Source: Stercorarius parasiticus (lineage: Eukaryota > Chordata > Aves > Charadriiformes > Stercorariidae). From it: 64,000 nt of DNA. Made by a program: the position numbers and the translations under genes. The notes beneath the pieces were generated by a model. It ran no database searches, was not told the DNA's origin, and saw nothing but the letters and a program-made list of their open reading frames with translations. The stretch covers positions 62,001 through 126,000 of the forward strand of contig VWZL01002218.1 in the NCBI GenBank assembly GCA_013396915.1, read 5' to 3'. Shown in pieces: positions 14,441 through 27,200 of the stretch; position 1 is the first letter of the stretch; each line of letters starts with the position of its first letter.

Positions 14441-14664
14441 NNNNNNNNNNNNNNNNNNNNNNNNNNNNNNNNNNNNNNNNNNNNNNNNNNNNNNNNNNNN
14501 NNNNNNNNNNNNNNNNNNNNNNNNNNNNNNNNNNNNNNNNNNNNNNNNNNNNNNNNNNNNNNNNNNNNNNNNNNNNNNNNNNNNNNNNNNNNNNNNNNNN
14601 NNNNNNNNNNNNNNNNNNNNNNNNNNNNNNNNNNNNNNNNNNNNNNNNNNNNNNNNNNNNNNNN
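14441..14664. other. Assembly gap (N run)
   Basis: There are 224 consecutive unknown bases. The gap directly borders the GC-rich block and probably reflects failure to sequence through the CpG island. Apparent open frames crossing it have no meaning. Confidence 0.99.
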
Positions 14665-15650
14665 CGAAAGGACCAGGGGCGGCTGTCGGTGGGGGCCCAG
14701 CAGCCGCCCCCGCTGCCCGCCCTGCCAGCCCGGCGCCGGGGCAGCCGCCGCCCGTCCCCTTCCTTCTTCCCTCCCTCCGCGCCCCGCTGCTCCCGCCGNG
14801 GCGGCCCAGGGCCACAGGCCTGCCCGCGGCAGCAGGGCCCGGCCTCCGGCCCGCAAGGCCGAGGCGAGCCGGCGGCGGCCCTCGCCGAGAGGCAGGAACA
14901 GGAGGGCAAAGGGGGTCGGGAGGGAAGGACGGGGACCCGGCGCTCCGCTCTCCGCCGCGGGCTCCTACCAGCCGGCCACGTCCGCAGGACCCCTGCCCAG
15001 GGCACCCGGCAGGCCCCGNTCTCGGTGCGGGGTGGGAAGGGGCCGGGGCGGAGGAGGAGGAGGGAAGAGGAGGAGAAGCTGCCCTGGCTGGAGCGGGTCG
15101 GGAGAGGGGGAATAAGGGCGCATCGGGAGGGAAGAGCTAAGTTGCTGCTTCTAAAAGAGAGCCAAAGCTTCCCGCCATGGTTTTAAGAACGTTTTCAGTT
15201 GCCTTGACATGTAATTTAGGTAATACCAAATTGCCAGGTGTGACCCATCGCTGGAAGTGTTCAAGGCCAGGTTGGATGGGGCTTTGGGCAACCTGGTCTA
15301 GNCCCGCTGCTCCCGCCGCCCCTTTCCCTCCCTCGCTCCCTTCCTCCCGGCGGCCCCTCACCATGACTCGGCCGCGGCGCGGAGGGTGGCCAGCGGTATC
15401 CCGGGACGCTGGGCGGGAGCCGGCGCGCAGGGCTGCCCCTCGGCGGGACGCGACCCAGCCCCCTCCCGACACACGCATTCCCCCGGGGGACATTTTCCTC
15501 GTGTTTGTTTCCCTCCGTAACTCTCGGTGCGGGGTGGGAAGGGGCCGGGGCGGAGGAGGAGGAGGGAAGAGGAGGAGAAGCTGCCCTGGCTGGAGCGGGT
15601 CGGGAGAGGGGGAATAAGGGCGCATCGGGAGGGAAGAGCTAAGTTGCTGC
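14665..15650 (-). promoter_or_regulatory. STX17: CpG-island promoter block, likely STX17 promoter and exon 1
   Basis: This is the only long, strongly GC- and CpG-rich stretch in the window, in an AT-rich background. It lies about 6.4 kb upstream of the STX17 start-codon exon, where the non-coding first exon and bidirectional-type CpG promoter of a housekeeping gene are expected. A plausible minus-strand splice donor reads 'gtcatg|gtgagg' with the exon ending at 15362; this is only a candidate. GGA-rich runs, GC boxes and a YY1-like site ('aaccatggcggga' on the minus strand, at 15171-15183 and again at 15673-15685) are present. Base order is unreliable because of single-N joins at 14799, 15019 and 15302 and a perfect internal duplication. 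Confidence 0.6.
15020..15301 (+). repeat. First copy of a perfect 282-bp duplication (probable assembly artefact)
   Basis: This stretch, from 'tctcggtgcggggtggg' to 'gcaacctggtctag', is identical base for base to 15522-15803, an offset of 502. It is bounded on both sides by a single N (15019 and 15302). Perfect identity including a CR1 remnant, together with N-marked edges, points to a contig end placed twice rather than to a biological tandem duplication. Confidence 0.9.
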
Positions 15651-15751
15651 TTCTAAAAGAGAGCCAAAGCTTCCCGCCATGGTTTTAAGAACGTTTTCAG
15701 TTGCCTTGACATGTAATTTAGGTAATACCAAATTGCCAGGTGTGACCCATC
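15522..15751 (+). repeat. GC-rich unit fused to CR1 tail, copy A
   Basis: A GGA-rich, CpG-bearing segment is followed by 'ccgccatggttttaagaac' and 'taataccaaattgccag'. It runs into a CR1 3' tail starting at about 15752. A diverged copy in opposite orientation with the same CR1 junction is at 37998-38202. Copy A keeps CpG where the other copy has TpG or CpA, for example 'aacgtttt' against 'aacatttt'. I know no named repeat family with this structure; it may be host promoter sequence captured next to a CR1. Confidence 0.7.
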
Positions 15752-15882
15752 GCTGGAAGTGTTCAAGGCCAGGTTGGATGGGGCTTTGGGCAACCTGGTC
15801 TAGTGGAAGGTGTCCCTGCCCATGGCAGGGGGGGCTTCAACCAGGTGGTTTTTAAGGTCCCTTCCCACCCAAACCATTCTAT
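15752..15882 (+). mobile_element. CR1 LINE 3' tail
   Basis: Contains 'gttcaaggccaggttggatg', 'cctgcccatggcagggg' and 'cccaaaccattctat'. These are the last roughly 130 bases of a CR1, cut short before the terminal octamer repeats. The sequence just 5' of it is not CR1 (see the fused GC-rich unit). Confidence 0.9.
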
Positions 15883-18800
15883 ACAGAGCGTACACCTGTA
15901 GGGGACAAATGCCAACCAGGCCATGCCAGCAAAACTCCTCTCTCCCCTCACTAACCTTCACTGTTTCTAACAGTATTCAGAAAACAAGTATCTAGCAAGT
16001 ATTTCTGACCTGTATTTTGAAAATAAGTGTAACTTGCTGGTGCCTGGTATGGCTTCCGGTCTTTTTATCACCTCTGAAGAGGGATGAAAAACTATCTGGC
16101 TACCTGGCAATATCTATAGAGCAACTATGTTACGCCGTTATTAAAATAGAACATTAATAGAACAGACATAAGATCTCCGAAGTATCAAAGACAAATTTAA
16201 GTTGATTTTGATGTTCTGAACAAGATATACATTACCTGTCCATCTTTCTGTCATTTCATGCCCCTTTGGCAGGTTCCAATCTAATTTGGAGAAAAGTCAG
16301 TACGCTCTTATAAGTTTTGTGGAAGTTGACATGAGGAAATAAACCTAAATCTGTTTCCTCAGCAGGGGAACAGCAAGCAAAAAAGTCAGCTCTTAACACA
16401 TTCTTGTTAGCAGCAATCAGCCGGACAATCAGTATATTAGCCATCCACGTTGCATATACGTAGTTACAGACTGCTAGATGGGATTTTCGTAGGGCAAATG
16501 GAGAAGAAATTGCAGTTATTGTAATTAAGGTTATTTAGGGACCAAAGGACACAAATCCACAGGGTCCAGTGTCTTCCGTAGTTCTGTTGCTCACAAGATT
16601 GATAGCTGCTGGAATGACAACATAGTACCGGGGAATGCCAGAGTACTAAAAAAAAAAGCTTACACTAAACATATTTTTAAAAGGGTAAAGAGGATGACGC
16701 AGGCTAGCTTAGCATAGCCAGTTTGACATGGGTATGGGGCAGAATCATGGAAGTGCTGATGTGGGATACAGTCATTAAATGCCAATAATTAAATGCCAGT
16801 CAACACACTTTTATGAAAAAGATTTGATTAAACGCATTTGAATTTAAGTTTGGTTGATAAAGGTAATAATGTTGATGTAATAGCTTCCATCTGAGCTATA
16901 ACCATATGCTGTTCTCATAAATACAACATGGAATATAAATTCTGCATAGTTCATAATAAGTGACTCAGTTCTCAAGAGAAGTAATTGTAAGTGAAGGTTT
17001 GTCATAAGTTTGTCTTTTTGGGTGGTGTTATCCTTGGCCTGGTACTTTTAGAAATTATCTGGACAAAAATACCAGATTCCTACTTTGCTGTTGTAAATAA
17101 AGGTAAGGGTGGGTATCTTAGATAAGCTCTTTTGAATTGCTTTGTAAGATCTTCTCACTTGTAAAAATGTTCCTCTGCAGACAGTCAAATTGGAGGCTAT
17201 ACATTCAAGATAAAGCTTCGAAGCCGCACTTGGAATCTGAGGGAGAACAAATGGCATGAGAGAACGCTAAAGAGGACCTGAACGCTATGGTACCTAAGCA
17301 GTTGAACGTGAGCTCCCAGAACAAAGCTTTTGCAAACTAATGCTCTGAAGCAAAACCAGAGGAACATCAAATACAACAGGAAGTGGATATTACCCCTGTT
17401 TATAGCACTGATGCAACCATTATTGAAATAATGCATTCGGTTTGGACATTTACACTTCAAAGGAATGTTAACTATTGGAAAGAGTCCAGAAGAAAATTAT
17501 GAAAGGTGTGGAAAATGTGCACTAATGTAAGATATTGTAAAAGCACAATCCAATGCAGGTGAAGAGGTACCTTTGTCATAAGCATACTACTACTTGTCTG
17601 GGTTAGGGATGTTTGAGGAGTAGAAGCAGTTTCTGGCTTTTAGAAAATGATAAAATTCAAAGCAAAACTAAAAAAAAAAAAGACTAGAAATATGGCATAT
17701 CTTAATTGGCTATAGGATGAAATTCTCCTTGAATCTGTTTTGAAACAATACAAAATTGTTAGGAAAAAAAAAGAGGGTTTTTTTCAAAGATGTACTTTAG
17801 CTCAAGCATACATGTGGAATATGTTGGCAGAGGTTCTGTGTGGTCTGATATGGAGGTGATATGACCACACAGATATGGTCCTTTCTATCCTTAAACTGTG
17901 ACTCCAGAAGAAGACCAAGAAGCCTTGTTATGTAGCAGCCAAAGAAGGAATAGGATCCCAGAGATGTTACCAAAAAGAAAGACTTATTTTGTGAGTTCTG
18001 ACAGGCAATGTCTGAAGAGCTCCTGGCACATTTCATTGTGACCACCACCTTCATGCCTGACTGTCCAGTTCTGCTACCATTGCTAATGTGATCTTCCAGA
18101 CAACCCAACAATGACTTCAGAGAAGTCCAAATTTCCTCAAGGAAAAAAATGTCAATGCAAAATGCTATGTCACTCATGTAAAGATCATCAAAGGAACAAG
18201 AGTTCCACCTTCAGGTCTGGGAAAATACTACCTCTGATGGCAAAAGATATCTCAGAAAAAAAAATCTAATGTGTAGATGGAGTTGGACTTCCTGAATTAC
18301 AGACAGACTCAGACTTGTATTGTGTGTCTGTGATCAATTTTGAGTGGTCTCTCATAGATCTGGTGACCATGTGTATTCCTATACAGTTATCAGAGAAACT
18401 GTTGTGTATCACCAATAAATAATCTAGAAGAAAATCATGAAGACTCCTAGGAAGGCAGAGAACTGGTGTGCATCAGAGTAAGGAAGAGCTTGCAGCAGTT
18501 TCTTTTTCCACATGAGATCATTTGTAGTTTTCAGGTATGTGGATTTAGGACCAGGATCCAGATGTGCAATTCATTTGACATGGTTCCTTCACTTCGTCTT
18601 ACTGCTCAGCTCTCTTCTCAGCATCTTTCCATCGCACACAGGCTCTCAGTTAACTCATGCTGGGGACGGTGCTTCAGAGTGTTGCTCAATAATCACAGAA
18701 CTTCCCAGATACAATATGTTCCCAAAGATATATCTTTTTCCAGTAGAGTATTTAAAAATTCTGTTGCCTTTTTCAATGCATTATTATTACAGATGCACTG

Positions 18801-20904
18801 ATTTCACTATCAAAAGACTTGTGGTGGCAAGAGCCGGTAATAAATTCCATTGTGTCATGGAAAGCAGCCATTACTGTGTTACTGTGAACATTGCACTCTT
18901 TCTCAGTCTTTCAGGAGCACAAGGCTGTTCAAAATGAGATCCCCTTCTAACATACATCCCTGAAAAAAATCAAACTCTTTAAGTAATTCTTGGCTGAGAG
19001 GTGTTTTGTGGAATATGTGGCAGCATTTTCTGAAACCATCTTCCTGATGTAAGCAAAATACAGCGGGTTGGTTTGGGGGGAAACTGTTTGCTACTGTCCA
19101 CAAAAATTGTGCTGTCAGTGCTGTCATTTTTTTATGGTTAGTGGAATTCCGAACCAATGCCCTTTTAGTGTAATTTGCTGCAAAACCAGCTCAGATTTGG
19201 TTGAGGTTCATTCGTGTAGTATTGCAGAAAGTAGGTCTTCTGAGTGGTAATGAAACAGAAGAGGTTTGTTATACACTAACGTATTCACAGTAGCAGTAAC
19301 ACTGAATAGGGTGTAAAAGTAGGAGAGAAAGTAGTTAGGGCAGAGCAGTTTGGGTTGTGTTTTTTGGAGAGAAACACTTCCTCACTGGTTGCACTGGTTA
19401 TTTGTGTCTTTTCCAGCATATTCACAAGTCTCACGCTGTGACCTTGGTGCAGGAATGGTTTACAGTAGCTGCCGCTGATCGACCCCTGCAGCAGTGGTGC
19501 AGGAAAGCCTTTACAGAGAGGATGGCAGGTACAGAAACGATCTGTCTACAACACCTGGTCGGCAGTAGGATTTCTTACAGACAAGAGCAGGGTGAAACAG
19601 GCATGGCTGGTTGGTGGGAGCTCTTGTCGCCAGCACTCGGGGAACATGCACCTGCAGCACTTTGCCTGGGGAGACTTAGCTGTCCACTGCTGGCGTAACC
19701 AAAGGAGATAAAATATTATAACAAGGGTTGCTGGGATTGTGGCCCTACCCGGGAACTTCCGCATGACTGGAATTTCATCAAGACTCTCTTTTTTTTTCCC
19801 AACGTCTTTTCGTTCCTACTGCAGCTGAAGAGGATTGCTCACACTGAAAACTACTGATCAGCTTTCACTATGCGCTGCCGCAACAGCGTTTCAGAGATTC
19901 TCAGTTTCATATGTAAGGTCACCCAAGCAGTTTTACTTTACTACAGAAGAAGGTTGAGCTAACTCGGTTAAAAAGCTTTTAGTGGGACTGTCTTTTGTGC
20001 GCATTCTTCTCGTTATAGGATACATTGACATCACCTTAAACTAAATCCCTACACATTAATCTAACTAAAAAAAAAGAGTTTGCACATGGGGTTTTACCAG
20101 GCAAAGGAAGTTGGTCCATTTTTTGGTTTTTATACAAGGCCTTAGAAATTTTGTATCAAATCTGAGTGCCATTCAAGTCAATGGTAAAAATTTCCATTGA
20201 ATTTATCAGGATGAGGATTTCTTTTTTTGTCCAGGTTCCAATGCTTCCTGACACAAGAAAATACAAACTACAGTCAGAGGGAAAAAACATAGAAGGTGGC
20301 AAATCAACTGAACAAACTTTCATTTAACTATGTCATCCACCATACTTAGCAGTAAACGTTCCTTTTGTAAAACCATTCAGCCTCCAAGGAGGGATTCAGA
20401 ATGTCTTTTAATTGCAGACCAGAGGTGTAATGCTGTGGTCTTGCATTCATAATCAGACTATATTAAAATGTTTTTTAAACTATTTTTAATTTCTCTTGCT
20501 TAGTTAGGAAGGTGATTCTGATTCTGCTGACCTATTAATCACGCTACTGATTTAAAGGCCTTGTATGCCATTTAGCTTTGGATTGTCTCCAATAGTGGCC
20601 ACAAGTGCACGGTGAGGGAAGAGTAAGAATTGGGCAAGCATACGTGCTAGTTTCTCCTTAATGTTCTCCCAGCCTTCAACTTTTTTTACATTGGGGGTTT
20701 CCCAAACCACACGTGGTTTGTTTCCTCAGTAACCCCAGTGGATCTCTCTTCCAAGCAGTCACCCAGTCACCCCTAGAAAGAAAGCTCTTTCAGGCACAAA
20801 ATCCTTTGACAAGGATTGGCACAGGACTGCTGCCCTTTGCCTGAAGAGGCTGGCTCTTCTGACAGTCAATTCCTGCCCAACCTCTCCATGCTACTCGTTA
20901 CGCT
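15883..20904. other. Intergenic DNA between STX17 promoter and older CR1
   Basis: AT-rich unique sequence. Open frames such as 17797-18177 (minus, 126 residues) and 18512-18937 (plus, 141 residues) have no recognisable domain, no convincing splice or start context and ordinary base composition, so I do not call them genes. A short segment at about 20165-20220 carries the 'aagtcaatggtaaaaatttc' pattern discussed in the findings. An 8-bp inverted repeat around an E-box lies at 20703-20720. Confidence 0.6.
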
Positions 20905-21280
20905 GTAGACCTCATTTCTGCTCTACATTGTATTTTTTTTCAGGCTCAGCCACCCCTTGTGGACTGCTTACTCCACAACTTTGACCATTCTTGTTGTTTT
21001 TCTCTGGGTCTTTTCCATTTCCGATATATCCTTTTTTTTTTTTTTTTTTGAGATGAGGGGTCCAGGGCTGCACAGTATTCATTTTGTGTGCAAAATACAG
21101 ATTTATACACAGTTATAATTGTATTTTCTGTTTTGTTGTCTATTACTTTGCTAGCAATTCTTAGCATTTCATGTATCCCCTCCTCTTTTTTTTTTTAACC
21201 GCATCTGAGAAGTTTTCCCGCGAATCTCCATTATAGCCCCAAAGTCTTGTTTTGAGTGGTAATGGCCAGCTCAATGGTTG
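20905..21280 (-). mobile_element. Ancient reptile-type CR1 relic, reverse-transcriptase end
   Basis: On the plus strand the order 'ctctgggtcttttccatttc', 'gatatatcc', T-run, 'gagatgaggggtccagggct', 'gcacagtattcattttgtgt', 'agatttatacacagttataa' and 'ttttctgttttgttgtctat' matches the reverse complement of the ORF2 end of old amniote CR1/L3-like LINEs. The hallmark is the stretch corresponding to 'gatgtggggtccagaactgcac'. It is heavily decayed and contains two T-runs (about 21031-21050 and 21188-21198). It is much older than the other CR1 copies in the window. Confidence 0.7.
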
Positions 21281-24200
21281 GCAACTTTGCTTAGGAACTG
21301 GCCGTACAGTTGCACTGAATTGTCTGAAGGCAACATAATAAGGCAATTGTACGAAGGAATACTTCTACTCACGAGAAAGCCGTTCTTGCTAGAAGTCAGG
21401 GTGGGTCAGAATTGAAGAGGACGAATGGCTGAGGTACAAATCAACATCTATTGCTAGAAAGTATCTGTCATTTCTAATATGTGACAAGCAGTATACAATT
21501 TTAAATGCAACTGAAACATTACCTTAGTAAGTCATAAAATATACTTTCTCAAATCAGAACCTTCTTTGGTCCTGTGCTGCTGTGTTTCTTTCTTTCTGTC
21601 TTACACATTTTCCAGTACCCATCAATTTCTTTGTGTCTAGGGAACCCCTCATGACCTGGATCTTTACAGTGATGCTTGCTGGTATTATCTTGAAAAGTTT
21701 AACTTGCTTCTGGCAGAAGTCAGACCCTTTTCTCTGAAAGACACAAAATGAGAAGGTAGTCACTTACAATTAACTCCTTCACTGTCTCCTCCTGGGCCAT
21801 AGATATATCTAAGCCATGAAAAGGAATGCTGGCATAAGACAAATGGCTTAGGTTCACATTTCAAACTTGTTTCTTTCTCCCCTGCTAGACTGTTTTACTG
21901 CAGAGGTACTCATTGGTACTTCTTGAAAAAGAAAATTGATGGTCTAGTGTCAAAGATGCAAAGCTGAATGGTATCGGCTCCGTTGTCAAATCAGGTGGAC
22001 CTTTTCACTACCTCACAGGCAGTGTCATGTATACACTAAAACTGGGAAGTGCTCAAGTTCTGCAAGAGTAGGGTGGAGATGCTGCATAAACAAATATGCA
22101 TGATGCAAAGAAACTTAATTCCACAGCAAAGATTGTTTTTATAAATAATGTTTGAATCTTATTCTATTTACTTTTAGATGGCAGTAATACTGTGAAGCCC
22201 TGAAGTTCAGTCTTGCAGAGATAAACATACTTTAAAGTTTTGTCTCAGAGAAAGAAAGCCTCTAAAGCCTATTTTAGTTTAAGATATAATCGAAAGTTTG
22301 ATTTTCTTGATGAGTACTTTGGGGTACATGTTCAGCTAGCTATGCAGCGAATTAGCTGTGCCAGTCCCATTACTGCTAATGCTACTACTAATTCCCTGCA
22401 CATCATACTGAATATTTACCTCTTCATCTAGTATTTAGATGAGCCATTAAAGTATTGGTTTCTCACTGTTACAGTCATCTGTAATACACAAAAAAAATCA
22501 TAAACATGTGAGAAGGAAAATTTTTAGTTAAAGATGTTTAATGTTATTTAGAAGATAGCATTATTTCAATTCCCATTAAACCATAAATTGTGACTAAAAT
22601 GGCTTCATTTCTTGCCTTCGAAATAGTAGATTGGATTAATATTTTGCAGGCACCATGAATGTAGATTGTTTGTTTTGCATTTAGAAGCTCTAGGTGTCAG
22701 AGAGGCTGAAGAGGGACATTAGCTTCATGCTTGGGTGGTACAGAGAGCGAGCTATTTTAGCAGTTTTAAATCTGGAGGCAAATACTGTCCGCAGGATGAA
22801 TTTATGAATGGTTCTCGTCTATATGAGCTACAGGCAGGTGAAACACTGGGCCAAAGAAAAAAACCCTTTAATTTGTGTGTGACTGTGTTTGGCAACCTTG
22901 CGCATTGATAGCATCGTTTGACTAACATGACTGGATCTCATTTTCAATCTGTCTGACTGCTTCATGCTGAGGGTCATCTCTGAGCTGGACAGGAGTCCCA
23001 AAGTGAATAGGATGCAGGTGATGAATACAAAACAGCTCTTATAAGGCTCAGGCCTCAAAAGAAACCAAGACAACCTTTCTATGGATCTAAGCGCAAAGCC
23101 TGCTATCTAGATCTCTTTTGCAAGTATGTGCTTAGGTCTCTTAGTTGTTCCTCCAAGTTGTAATTCTTAATGTAGCTGTGATTTTCTTAGGGTTTTATTA
23201 TGGATTTTACTGCTCCGCCGCTGTAGATATTACTGACTTGTCCAGTCTCTTGCTATGCCTGGAACAGAGTTATGGCTCAAGAGGAGTAGTTGACATCATT
23301 TTTCTAAGCGATACATCAAAATTTTGGAGGGAAAGGGGAACCAACACCTCAGGAGATCACCACTATTATTTTCCTTCTTGATTTCTCTTCTTCAGCTCCC
23401 CTTCAGTCCTCAACATCAGGCCGGGGGAGCAAATGGGGAGTCTGCCAGTAGTTTTGCCTCTAGTACTGGAAAAATCAGGGGCAAGGCCAGGACAAGCTTG
23501 ATGTGGAGGGTGGCTAGATGCGCGGGCTGACAAGAAGCAGGGCAGAAGTGATGCAGTGCCTGGATGAAAGCAGATCACACCTGAACAATGGGGAAAAAGG
23601 ACTACAGTGAAGGTAGGAGTGAGTCCAGACTCAATTTGTTTGCCTGGGAAGTCTAGCAGACCTGTGGGAGGAAAATAGTTGAAAAAACGAGACAGAGTGA
23701 ACATTAAAATTTTATACTGGTGTGTTTTTAGTCTAACGCTGTGTGGGTTAAACTTCTGGTTTTGGGGATGTGACTCAGGGATTTGTCAATTTAGAGTTTG
23801 GCCCTCCTGAAGACGACTCTCGGCACCTGAGTGGATCAGATGAAAGTTAGCCTGGAATTAATGTGTGCCATGTGTTTCTCAGGACTGTTTCAGAGCTGAC
23901 GACTAAAGAAATTCCTCAGTACCAGCTGAACCTCAGTCTTACTCTTTGGGTTAACAGACTCATAGCAGAGCTTGACGTTCAAATGTTCAGATGTTCAAAA
24001 CAAGATTCCTCTAGGCTACTTTAGGCTCCAATTACTCTGGAAGATTTATGCTACACATACATCTGCCACTTCAGGAGTATATTCAAAATATATCTCAGGA
24101 GAACAAGTTAGCCCTTCCTGAACTCCCTCTGCAGCCCTCTGCCCTCTACGATTTCCCTTCCAGGTGATAGGAACGCAAATACTGAGCACAAATTGCTGTC

Positions 24201-27200
24201 CCACCAATTGACACTGATCATGCAATACCCATTTCCAACAGCAGAAGCTCTCTACCGATGGTGAGTCCTAGTAAAAAGGCTGCATGCAGATAAAAGTGGA
24301 GGAGCAATAAAGTGACTTGTGCTTCCTGTGGAAGTCTGTTGTCTTTACAGATAGTTCCACAAAGAAAAGCATAAGTGGGATCATAGTTTGGCTCTCCATC
24401 CTTTGGATAAGGAATGAGGCTTCCAGAGAGTGGTAGGGTGAGCTTGCTGATGAGGATGCTGGGATCTGCCTTCTTCCAACCCACAGCCTAAATGTGTTTC
24501 TTGTTATTGATATTAATATAATCTTTGCATTGACACCTTCAGAGTACTCTGCCACTAGTCTCTTGCCTCCCTCCTTCCTGTCCCTTCCCCAACTCTGTTC
24601 CCCTATATATGACTTATCCCAAAAGCTCTTTGTCTTTTCCACTGTCCAAATGCTCTGGATCTATGCTGTGCTCCAGCAGACCTAGAAGCCCTCCAGCAGT
24701 GCTAAAAACACTCATAATAATATGTAGCAATGGTATCAGTACTGTAAGGAGAGGAAGAGATGTTAAAGATATATTTTCACTGCCACACTTAGCTGAAGCA
24801 AAGGACCATCAGACAGCACTGGTGATCACCATACCAATGTAACATGTAAGTCATCAAAGCTTTTTAACAAAAATGTTGACATTTTACACAAAATACGGAA
24901 ATGTGTTGCACATCTGAGACTATCATTCCTTTTTTTTTCCAGTCAATGCCCTGGATCTCTCCATGAATTGCAAAGCAATAGCACTTTTCGCTCCCTCTGT
25001 GTGATCAGTTCTAGGTGGGAGTCATGTTCTTCCTCTCTCTTCCACGAGGCTGCCCTAGACCTTCTGGACCCATTCAAAAAACAGGTCTTTCTGGGACATC
25101 TTACATTCTTAGCATCATGCTGTTACCTCATCACACTCTTTTAAGAAGATAAGACTGGCTGTTGGTTTTTTGAGACTTGCGGTTTGTTATTTTTTGCTTC
25201 ACAGGGTACAGTGTTCAGCCGTTTTATTCTATCTACCCTGGTGCTGTTGAAGCAACTTCCAAAGACTGAGTGATACAACAACAAATATCTGTGCTACAAC
25301 AAATAATAACTTTTCAGAAGAAAGTTGTATGAAAAGTTAAAATTTTATGTTAGATTTTCCTTAGATTTACATAATTATAGAAAAGTATTTCTATTTTAAT
25401 TATTTTATGGTTTTGGATGTTATAAAAAGGAGTCAGAAGCAATAGCATATCAAGCTATATAAAAGTTGTTTGTATTTTTACCAATCTATTATATCATTTA
25501 TTAGCAAAATGGATGAGGAATGCAGATGGTTTAAAACTCATATTTTGTTAACATAAATTTCTCAGCTAATGTTCACATTTTATCAAAGTAAGCGGGGATT
25601 TTGCCACTGATTTCAGTGTTACCAGGATTTGACTCATTTAAGCTAAAAGATGTCCTCTTTCAACATTGACGTACTGGAAGTCAAGCAAAATATATTAGCA
25701 TACTTACAAGGCATAGAGTTGTACTTCAGAGTTTAAGATCCTTTTTTTTTTTTTTGCAATACACTGGAGGTTGGTACTGCAGTTTTTGTGGTGTTTCTTC
25801 CCCAGAGTGACGTCCAGTCTCGCTGCAGCCCTTCAACAGACATTTTCTGCTAAGGCAGAGTGTTATTTGTCACTGAGTGCAAGTGGATAAAAACTGGATC
25901 GTCAAATCAGGACTCCAAAGGACAAGAGAGAGAGAGAGAAAAAAACCTTGATCATTGTGTACAAGACAATTAACACTGGGACCTTTACAAAATGGGGAAA
26001 TGGTAATTCTTGGGAGCTGGGTTGGGTGTGGATGGGCACAAGCAGATTTGCTGCGATGTATTAAAGGTAGTGCCAATGGGATGTACCTGAAAGATTTTGT
26101 AGTTTTTCACTGCCTGCTACTTCATTTAATCCTTTGCAGTGATGAGGAGTGACCATAAAGGCACATACAGCAAAAATGATGTGATAATGTGTGCATATGT
26201 ATTGGATGACCCTTATGAATATTCCAGAGGTTATCAACTCTGCACTGTTACACCTCTGTCTCATGAGAGACAACGGAAGCAGAGTTTGAGTAAAAGAACA
26301 GTGGGTTTTAATCTATTTCCTGCCAATATGCAAACATCTGTATTGACACTATTTAGCAAAATTACAATATGTTGTCCAAGATCCGTGTTTGGCAGAGATG
26401 GATGATGAACCCTCAAACAGTGTGCTGATTTTTTTATTTTTTTAATTTTTTTTTCTGACGTAGGCGTTATTGCTGTGATCTGTGACCCAGCTCCGTTTCA
26501 GCTACACTGAAGGATCTCAGGCAGTCGTTGGAAACATTGACTGAAGGATGACATGTGTGCATGGAAAGAAGGGGAATTTTATCACCTAATACTGAAATTG
26601 CCCTGACACACTTTGTGTGTAGAATTTTTACCACAAACCTCCGGGCAGCAAGCGTAAATAGCACAGCCCAGATGTTCAGCTTAGTGGGGGGAAGGTTTAA
26701 TGGCAAACGGAGTGTGCAAGGCAAGGGAGAAGTATAGAGCCAGACAAAAGCAAGGGGCTGGAGGGGCCATGGGAGTAGAAGAAAAGAGGAAACCCAGATT
26801 TCACCTATGTAAAAATGGATGTGAAAAGATTTTGCGAAAAAGCAGCCGCTCAGAAAGGAGAGGCCGGGGGAGGGCTGTGGCGGGGGGTGTGGGTGGCCCT
26901 GGTGCAGCAGGACGGGTGAAGGCAGGTTTACAGCCAGGTTCTGGCAGCAGAGCAAGGTTCACCTGCCTTTACCTCAGTGGAGGCACTGACACGGCCTTCG
27001 CTTTTCCCTGGTTGTCCTGAAACTTGGATAAGATTTTCTTTTTCTTCCTCTCTTCTTTAAAACCTCTGCTCTTCCATTGAAACTACCCAGTGGGTTCAAA
27101 AGTTCTCAGTGGGGTCTGAGGGACAGAAGCACAGCATAACGTAAGCTTCTTTTGCCTAGAAAACTAGGCCAGAGGAGTTATTAAATAATCTTACAGGTGT

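Noticed and set aside
14146..15625. Several long open frames on both strands across the GC-rich block
   Set aside because: They run through the N gap and single Ns, arise from GC-rich sequence with few stops, and encode Pro/Arg/Gly-rich text with no known domain.
17797..18177. Minus-strand open frame of 126 residues
   Set aside because: No recognisable family, no splice-site frame, no neighbouring exons and AT-rich composition like its surroundings.
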